In this document: in pieces, positions 58,922 to 64,000 of the stretch
Layout of the letters: every line of letters begins with the position of its first letter
Position numbering within the stretch: the stretch's first letter is position 1
Source of the DNA: Streptomyces koelreuteriae
GTDB taxonomy: Bacteria > Actinomycetota > Actinomycetes > Streptomycetales > Streptomycetaceae
NCBI RefSeq assembly: GCF_018604545.1
Contig: NZ_CP075896.1
Location: 4,898,001-4,962,000, forward strand
Direction of reading: 5' to 3'
DNA length: 64,000 nt
Notes under the pieces: model-generated
Told to the model about the DNA's origin: nothing
Databases searched by the model: none
Seen by the model: the letters and a program-made list of their open reading frames with translations, nothing else
Made by a program: the position numbers and the translations under genes

Positions 58922-59539
58922 ATGTACGGCCACGGCGCGGCGCCGCCTCCCCGCAGCGCGGCAACGGTCATCTCCCTGCGCGTGCTGTTCGCCGCCGCCG
59001 GTTTCCTCACCTGCGGCGTGCTGGCCTGCGTACCGCTGTTCCGGGTGGCCGTCCTGCGCGGACGGGGCCTGTACTGGGCGCTGGCCTGGGTGAGTCTGCC
59101 GCTGTCCATCGCGTGCTTCGCGGTGGTCGGCACCCTGCCGGAGGGCGACTACCGCAGCGACATCGCGCTGGCCGTGATGCTGCTGATCGGCCTGGGCGCC
59201 TCCATCTGGTTCCTGATCGTGGACATCGGCCACCACAGCCGGCCACAGCAGTTCACCGGCTACCCGTCGCCCCACGCCCAGACGGCGACGCACACCCCGT
59301 ACGGCTATCCGCACCCCGCGCCGCCCTACGCCCCCACGTCCACGCCCGTCCCGCAGCAGCCGCCGCACACCCCTGTCGCCGGCGACACCCCGCCCCCCGG
59401 CCCGGTGCCGCCGTCGCCGCAGCGCCCCGCCCCCGCCCGGATCGACCAGGTACGCGCCGAACTCGACGAACTCAGCGACTACCTGCGCCGCCACGAGGGC
59501 GAAGGCCACCGGGACGGCACCTCCGAGGGCGGCAGATGA
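58922..59539 (+). CDS. Three-helix membrane protein, coupled to the Ser/Thr kinase (205 aa)
   Basis: ATG 58922 with AGGAGC upstream. Three hydrophobic segments (about 18-40, 51-70 and 82-101), then a long Pro/Thr/His-rich cytoplasmic or periplasmic tail ending in a charged helix (RIDQVRAELDELSDYLRRHE). Its stop overlaps the kinase start by 4 nt (ATGA). A membrane partner or anchor for the kinase is likely, since the kinase itself has no helix. Confidence 0.83.
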   Translation: MYGHGAAPPPRSAATVISLRVLFAAAGFLTCGVLACVPLFRVAVLRGRGLYWALAWVSLPLSIACFAVVGTLPEGDYRSDIALAVMLLIGLGASIWFLIVDIGHHSRPQQFTGYPSPHAQTATHTPYGYPHPAPPYAPTSTPVPQQPPHTPVAGDTPPPGPVPPSPQRPAPARIDQVRAELDELSDYLRRHEGEGHRDGTSEGGR

Positions 59540-61074
59540 GCGCGGCGGCGGGACGTGTCGTCGCCGGCCGCTACGAGCTGTCCACGCTCCTCGGCCAGGG
59601 CGGCATGGGCCAGGTCTGGACGGGCTACGACCAGCGGCTCGACCGGCGCGTGGCGGTGAAGCTGCTGCACCCCGACAAGGTGGCCGGGCAGGACGCGGAG
59701 GAACTGCGCCGCCGCTTCGTGCGCGAGTGCCGGGTGACCGCGCAGGTCGACCACCCGGGCCTGGTCACGGTGCACGACGCGGGCAGCGAGGGCGAGGAGC
59801 TGTTCCTCGTCATGCAGTACATCGACGGCGCCGACCTCGCCGGCCATCTCGCCGAGCACGACCCGTACCCCTGGCAGTGGGCGGTCGCCGTCGCCGCGCA
59901 ACTGTGCGCCGTGCTCAGCGCCGTGCACGCTGTGCCGATCGTCCACCGCGACCTCAAGCCGCGCAACGTGATGGTGAAGCAGGACGGCACGGTCACCGTC
60001 CTCGACCTCGGCATCGCCTCCGTCATGGACACCGACACCACCCGCCTCACCCACACCGGCACCCCCATAGGCTCGCCCGCCTACATGGCCCCCGAGCAGG
60101 CCATGGGCGGCGCGGTCGGCCCCTACACCGACCTCTACGCACTCGGCGTCGTCCTGCACGAACTGCTCAGCGGCGACGTCCCCTTCTCCGGCTCCACCGC
60201 CCTCGGCGTACTGCACCGGCACCTCTACGAGCCCCCGCAGCCCGTGCGCCGCCTCCGCCCCGAGGTCCCCGAGGCCCTGGAGGCCCTCGTCCTGCGCCTC
60301 CTCGCCAAGGACCCGCAGCACCGGCCCGCCTCCGCGCAGGAGGTCTACGAGCATCTGGAGCTGCTCCTGCCCGCGCGCGGGACGCCCACCGGAGCGCCCC
60401 TCGACCCCACCCGGCCTTTCCTGCGCCCGCACGCCCCCTGGCCCGACCGCGCGCGTACCCCCGCTCCCCAGCCCGCGCCCGCCACGCCCGTCACCGAGAC
60501 GCCCGGGAAGACGGACATCGCCCGCGCCGTCGACGAGGTCAAACGGCTCCTCGGCGAGGGCCGCATCACCCAGGCCGTCGACATCCTCGGCGCGACCCTG
60601 CCCGCCGCCGCCGAACAGCACGGCGAGCACTCCCCGGTCGTGCGCACCCTGCGCAAGCAGTACGCGGCCACGCTCCTGGACGACGGGCAGTACCGGCGCG
60701 CCCTGCCCGAGCTGCGCCGCCTCGCCGACGAACGCGCCGCCGAGGCCGGCCAGGCCGACCCGCAGTCCCTGCGCTTCCGCTACGAGGCCGCCCAGTGCCT
60801 CGAACAGCTCGGCGAACCGGCCGCCGCGCTCGCCGAGTACCGGGCGGTGCTGCCCTACTACGAGAACCAGTACGTCGCCGCAGGCGGCCCCGAACTCGCG
60901 CACGACGTCCGCCGCCGCATCGGCCATCTCCTGCTCGCCCTCGGCGACCGCGGCGCCGCCCACGACACCCTCGCCCGGCTGCTGCACGACGTGGAGCGCA
61001 CGCACGGCCCCGGCCACCCGCTGGGCACGGAGATCCGCCGGACGCTGCAGTGGCTGGGGCAGGTCCGCGGGTAG
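59536..61074 (+). CDS. Ser/Thr protein kinase with TPR repeats, soluble
   Basis: 512 residues from ATG 59536. Hanks-type kinase domain (about 10-270): Gly loop LGQGGMGQVW, Lys in VAVKLL, catalytic HRDLKPRNVM, DLG (instead of DFG) in VLDLGIAS, and activation-loop TRLTHTGTPIGSPAYMAPEQ. Then a Pro/Thr linker and about four TPR-like repeats (330-512) with YRRALPELRRLADERA and FRYEAAQCLEQLGEP. Unlike PknB it has no PASTA or membrane helix. Translationally coupled to the membrane protein upstream. Confidence 0.92.
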   Translation: MSAAAGRVVAGRYELSTLLGQGGMGQVWTGYDQRLDRRVAVKLLHPDKVAGQDAEELRRRFVRECRVTAQVDHPGLVTVHDAGSEGEELFLVMQYIDGADLAGHLAEHDPYPWQWAVAVAAQLCAVLSAVHAVPIVHRDLKPRNVMVKQDGTVTVLDLGIASVMDTDTTRLTHTGTPIGSPAYMAPEQAMGGAVGPYTDLYALGVVLHELLSGDVPFSGSTALGVLHRHLYEPPQPVRRLRPEVPEALEALVLRLLAKDPQHRPASAQEVYEHLELLLPARGTPTGAPLDPTRPFLRPHAPWPDRARTPAPQPAPATPVTETPGKTDIARAVDEVKRLLGEGRITQAVDILGATLPAAAEQHGEHSPVVRTLRKQYAATLLDDGQYRRALPELRRLADERAAEAGQADPQSLRFRYEAAQCLEQLGEPAAALAEYRAVLPYYENQYVAAGGPELAHDVRRRIGHLLLALGDRGAAHDTLARLLHDVERTHGPGHPLGTEIRRTLQWLGQVRG

Positions 61075-61227
61075 GACCCGCGCTTCACCCCGGCTCGGGG
61101 CGGCGCGGCGGTGCCGGAAGTCCTGGTGAATCGTTGGTCGAATGGGTTGGCCAGAGCTCGCCCACTGCCTAACATCGATCAACGCAAGACCTTGTGCACC
61201 GTCGCACAATCTCCTCGGGAGGTTCCC

Positions 61228-61875
61228 TTGCACCGCCGCCGTCGCACCGCGCTCGTCCTCACCGCCGCGATCGCCGCCGCGGCGCCCCTCCTCACCGCCT
61301 GCGGGAACGAGGCGCATGCCGGCGCCGCGGCCGTGGTCGGCGGGCAGCGGATCACCGTCTCCCAGCTCGAGGAACGGGTCGGCGAGGTCCGCGAGGCCCA
61401 GCGGGAGACCGTGCGCGACGACGCCCAGTACCAGCAGGCCATCGCCCGGACCGGCACCCTCACTCGCGACACCCTGCACACCATGATCCTCGACCGGGTG
61501 CTGCACCGCGCCGCCGAGGACGCCGGGGTGAGAGTCACCCGCAGGGAGGTCCAGGAGATGCGGTCCGGCCTGGAGGAGCAGGCCGGCGGAGCCCAGGCGC
61601 TGGAGACGACCTGGCTCCAGCAGTACGGCATCCCGCCGGAGCGCCTCGACGACAACCTCCGCCTCCAGCTGGAGGCCCAGAAGCTCGCCGAGAAACTCAA
61701 CACCGACACCAGCCGCCCCGAGTTCTGGAAGGCCCTGTCCGAGGCCTCCAAGGACCTGGACGTCGACCTCAACCCGCGCTACGGCACCTGGGACGTCCAG
61801 AAGAGCAGCCGCGCCGACGCCAAGACGCCGTGGGTGCGGGACGTGACGGCGGCGCAGACACAGCAAAGCATGTAG
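61228..61875 (+). CDS. SurA N-terminal-like lipoprotein chaperone (215 aa)
   Basis: TTG 61228 with GGGAGG 6-7 nt upstream starts an Arg-rich signal MHRRRRTALVL and lipobox LLTACGN (Cys about 25). The mature part begins VVGGQRITVSQLEERVGEVR and is all-helical, like the SurA N-terminal domain (SurA_N) without the PPIase repeats. Probably helps folding of exported proteins at the outer face. Upstream of mazG, separated by 122 nt with DnaA-box-like repeats. Confidence 0.85.
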   Translation: MHRRRRTALVLTAAIAAAAPLLTACGNEAHAGAAAVVGGQRITVSQLEERVGEVREAQRETVRDDAQYQQAIARTGTLTRDTLHTMILDRVLHRAAEDAGVRVTRREVQEMRSGLEEQAGGAQALETTWLQQYGIPPERLDDNLRLQLEAQKLAEKLNTDTSRPEFWKALSEASKDLDVDLNPRYGTWDVQKSSRADAKTPWVRDVTAAQTQQSM

Positions 61876-61893
61876 GCCCGCCCATCCGCCGGG

Positions 61894-61974
61894 GCCTGTG
61901 GACAACTCCGGCGGCGCGGAGCCTGTGGAAATCTCGGGGCCCGCGAGGCCTGTGGATAACTTCGGGGGCTGTCG
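61894..61974. repeat. Three 27-bp repeats with DnaA-box-like cores
   Basis: GCCTGTGGA starts at 61894, 61921 and 61948, exactly 27 bp apart. The cores are TGTGGACAA (reverse complement TTGTCCACA, the Streptomyces DnaA-box consensus), TGTGGAAAT and TGTGGATAA (TTATCCACA). They lie in the gap upstream of mazG and downstream of the lipoprotein gene. Confidence 0.8.
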
Positions 61975-61997
61975 GCGACGTGGGATAGCTTCGAATC

Positions 61998-63005
61998 GTG
62001 AACGCCAACAGCCCCGAAGCCACCCCGCGACCCGAGCAGGCCGCCCCCGCCGCGCACGCCGCCACCGGCCGCATCGTCCTGCTCACCACCAGCCACCGCG
62101 TCGCCCCCGGCCTGCTCTCCTGGCCCGCCTGGCAGGCCCTGCACGCGGCCGACCAGGTGCTGTGCGCGGACGGCGCCCACCCGCAGCTGCCCTATCTGCG
62201 CGAGGCGGGGATAGCCGTCGACGAGGCGTCCCCGGCCGCGCAGGAGCTGGTCGACGCCTGCGCCGGGGGCCGCACGGTGGTCGTCGTGGCGACCGGCGAG
62301 GGCGAGCCGGTCCTCACGGACGGCCTGGCGCGTCTGGCCGGCACCGGCCGCGTCGACATGCCCGAGCTGGAGCTGCTCCCCGCCTCCTACGACCTGCCGG
62401 GCGCCCGCCTCCTCGACCTCGTCCAGGTCATGGACCGCATCCGCGCCGAGTGCCCCTGGTCGTCCCGCCAGACCCACAAGGGCCTGGCCAAGTACGGCAT
62501 CGAGGAGGCGTACGAACTCGTCGAGGCGATCGAGGAGGGCGACCGCGACGAACTGCGCGAGGAGCTCGGCGACGTCCTCCTCCAGGTGGTCTTCCACGCC
62601 CGCATCGCGGAAGAGGACCTGGAGTCCCCCTTCTCCATCGACGACGTCGCCGGCGGCATCGTCGCCAAGCTGATCCACCGCCACCCGCATGTCTTCGGCG
62701 ACGAGACGGCCACCACCCCCGAGGAGGTCAAGGCGCACTGGCTGCGCACCAAGGCGGTCGAGAAGCAGCGCACCTCCGTCACCGAGGGCATCCCCCTCGG
62801 CCAGCCCGGCCTGGCCCTCGCCGCCAAGCTGGCCTCCCGGGCCCGCACAGCGAACCTGGACATACCCCTCCCACCCGTCGAAGGCATCGGCTACGACCTC
62901 CTCGCCCTGGCGGTCCGCGCCGAGTCGGAGGGCGTGGACCCGGAAGCGGCCCTGAGAGCGGCGGCCCGCGCCTACCGGGACGCGATCAGGGAGAGCGAGG
63001 GCTGA
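61998..63005 (+). CDS. mazG: Nucleoside triphosphate pyrophosphohydrolase MazG, N-terminally extended
   Basis: 335 residues, GTG 61998. The C-terminal two-thirds is a MazG domain with the all-alpha NTPase motifs CPWSSRQTHKGLAKYGIEEA (with the EExxE-type helix YELVEAIEEG) and LREELGDVLLQVVFHARI (ExxD). The second MazG domain follows. The N-terminus, about 25-125, resembles half of a tetrapyrrole methylase (RIVLLTTSHRVAPGLLSWPA), as in B. subtilis YabN, but it is about half length and lacks the SAM-binding motif. Removes aberrant dNTPs in relatives. Confidence 0.92.
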   Translation: MNANSPEATPRPEQAAPAAHAATGRIVLLTTSHRVAPGLLSWPAWQALHAADQVLCADGAHPQLPYLREAGIAVDEASPAAQELVDACAGGRTVVVVATGEGEPVLTDGLARLAGTGRVDMPELELLPASYDLPGARLLDLVQVMDRIRAECPWSSRQTHKGLAKYGIEEAYELVEAIEEGDRDELREELGDVLLQVVFHARIAEEDLESPFSIDDVAGGIVAKLIHRHPHVFGDETATTPEEVKAHWLRTKAVEKQRTSVTEGIPLGQPGLALAAKLASRARTANLDIPLPPVEGIGYDLLALAVRAESEGVDPEAALRAAARAYRDAIRESEG

Positions 63006-63050
63006 GGGCAGCGGCCGTGAGGCGCTCCGATCGCTGCGTAGGGTCATGGC

Positions 63051-64000
63051 ATGCGACATGAAGTGCCCGGGGTGCCGGAACTGTTCTCGTGGGAGTTCGC
63101 CACCGACCCCTACCCCGCCTACGCCTGGCTCCGTGAGCACGCCCCCGTGCACCGGACCAAGCTCCCCAGCGGCGTCGAGGCCTGGCTGGTCACGCGGTAC
63201 GCCGATGCCAAGCAGACCCTCGCCGACAACCGGCTCTCCAAGAACCCGGCGCATCACCGCGAACCCGCGCACGCCAAGGGCAAGACGGGTATCCCGGGTG
63301 AGCGCAAGGCCGAGTTGATGACGCATCTGCTCAACATCGATCCGCCGGACCACACCCGGCTGCGGCGGCTGGTGTCCAAGGCGTTCACACCCCGCCGGGT
63401 CGCCGAGTTCGAGCAGCGGGTGCAGGAGCTGACCGACGGTCTCATCGACGGGTTCGCGCAGCAGGGGTCCGCCGACCTGATCCACGAGTTCGCCTTCCCG
63501 CTCCCCATCTACGCCATCTGCGACCTGCTCGGCGTCCCCCGCGAGGACCAGGACGACTTCCGGGACTGGGCGGGCATGATGATCCGTCACCAGGGCGGCC
63601 CCCGGGGCGGCGTGGCGCGGTCGGTGAAGAAGATGCGGGGCTACCTCGCCGACCTGATCCACCGTAAGCGGGAGGCGCTCCCCGCCGAACCCGCCCCCGG
63701 CGAGGATCTCATCTCCGGTCTCATCCGGGCCTCCGACCACGGCGAGCACCTCACCGAGAACGAGGCCGCCGCCATGGCCTTCATCCTGCTGTTCGCCGGT
63801 TTCGAGACAACCGTGAACCTGATCGGAAACGGCACCTACGCCCTGCTCACCCACCCCGAGCAGCGCACCCGGCTCCAGGCCTCCCTCGCCGCGGGGGAGA
63901 CCGGCCTCCTGGAGACGGGCGTCGAGGAACTCCTGCGTTTCGACGGCCCCGTCGAGCTCGCCACCTGGCGCTTCGCCACGCAGCCGCTCACCATCGGCGG
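63051..64000 (+). CDS. Cytochrome P450, 3' end outside window
   Basis: ATG 63051; 316 codons are present and open to the right edge. The N-terminus is typical of soluble bacterial P450s (FSWEFATDPYPAYAWLREHAPV). Seen are the C-helix region LLNIDPPDHTRLRRLVSKAF with heme-propionate contacts, the I-helix oxygen motif ILLFAGFETTVNLIGN (A-G-x-E-T), and the K-helix ExxR at VEELLRFDGPVE. The Cys-containing heme loop lies beyond the window. Substrate unknown; ferredoxin partners are not visible here. Confidence 0.93.
   Translation, partial: MRHEVPGVPELFSWEFATDPYPAYAWLREHAPVHRTKLPSGVEAWLVTRYADAKQTLADNRLSKNPAHHREPAHAKGKTGIPGERKAELMTHLLNIDPPDHTRLRRLVSKAFTPRRVAEFEQRVQELTDGLIDGFAQQGSADLIHEFAFPLPIYAICDLLGVPREDQDDFRDWAGMMIRHQGGPRGGVARSVKKMRGYLADLIHRKREALPAEPAPGEDLISGLIRASDHGEHLTENEAAAMAFILLFAGFETTVNLIGNGTYALLTHPEQRTRLQASLAAGETGLLETGVEELLRFDGPVELATWRFATQPLTIG

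Overview
The window reads as a piece of the core chromosome of a Streptomyces or a very close relative. GC is very high with strong GC at third codon positions, GTG starts and 4-nt ATGA/GTGA overlaps are common, and the gene order is the one I know from Streptomyces: pmt / rsmI / tatD / rpfB-ksgA-ispE / ABC-F; the galTEK operon; fatty-acid desaturase and TetR opposite ppc; pth-rplY-prs-glmU-tRNA-Gln; mfd and mazG. This assignment rests on recall of families and gene order; no search was run.

Layout. 0-9 kb: a protein O-mannosyltransferase (leaving the left edge), rRNA methylation (rsmI, ksgA), a TatD nuclease, resuscitation factor rpfB, isoprenoid gene ispE and an ABC-F ATPase. 9-14 kb: two tandem paralogous one-helix membrane proteins with Pro/Gly/Gln-rich N-termini and PQQ-like outer domains, then an orphan LuxR-type regulator that has lost its phospho-acceptor, then a 7-bp tandem repeat. 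14-20 kb: a sodium/solute symporter divergent from galT-galE-galK. 20-26 kb: a coupled lipoprotein/secreted-protein pair, a GNAT enzyme, a second LuxR regulator, a MarR regulator with a palindromic operator, a SAM methyltransferase, a Phd-type antitoxin followed by a frameshifted RelE-like toxin, and a TetR/desaturase operon. 27-36 kb: ppc, pth-rplY-prs-glmU-tRNA-Gln, a helix-turn-helix protein of unrecognised family next to the tRNA, and an orphan histidine kinase.

37-42 kb is the most unusual part. Two divergent gene pairs carry polymorphic-toxin and immunity domains without secretion signals: a YwqJ-like deaminase with a SUKH-3 protein on one side, and on the other a WHH-nuclease/SUKH-1 fusion followed by an 882-residue protein that appears to join an Imm35/YrhB-like domain, a long Pro-rich linker, a nucleotide/nucleic-acid deaminase and a SUKH-4 domain.

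42-64 kb: an AhpD-like protein, a coiled-coil protein, a DUF485/acetate-type symporter pair, a GNAT enzyme, a DHA2 exporter, a LolCDE/MacB-type ABC transporter, mfd, a small antitoxin-like protein, a secreted HNH nuclease, an AlkD-like glycosylase, a second GNAT enzyme, a membrane protein coupled to a Ser/Thr kinase with TPRs, a SurA-like lipoprotein, a MazG pyrophosphohydrolase and the 5' part of a cytochrome P450 leaving the right edge. Between the lipoprotein and mazG lie three DnaA-box-like motifs spaced exactly 27 bp apart.
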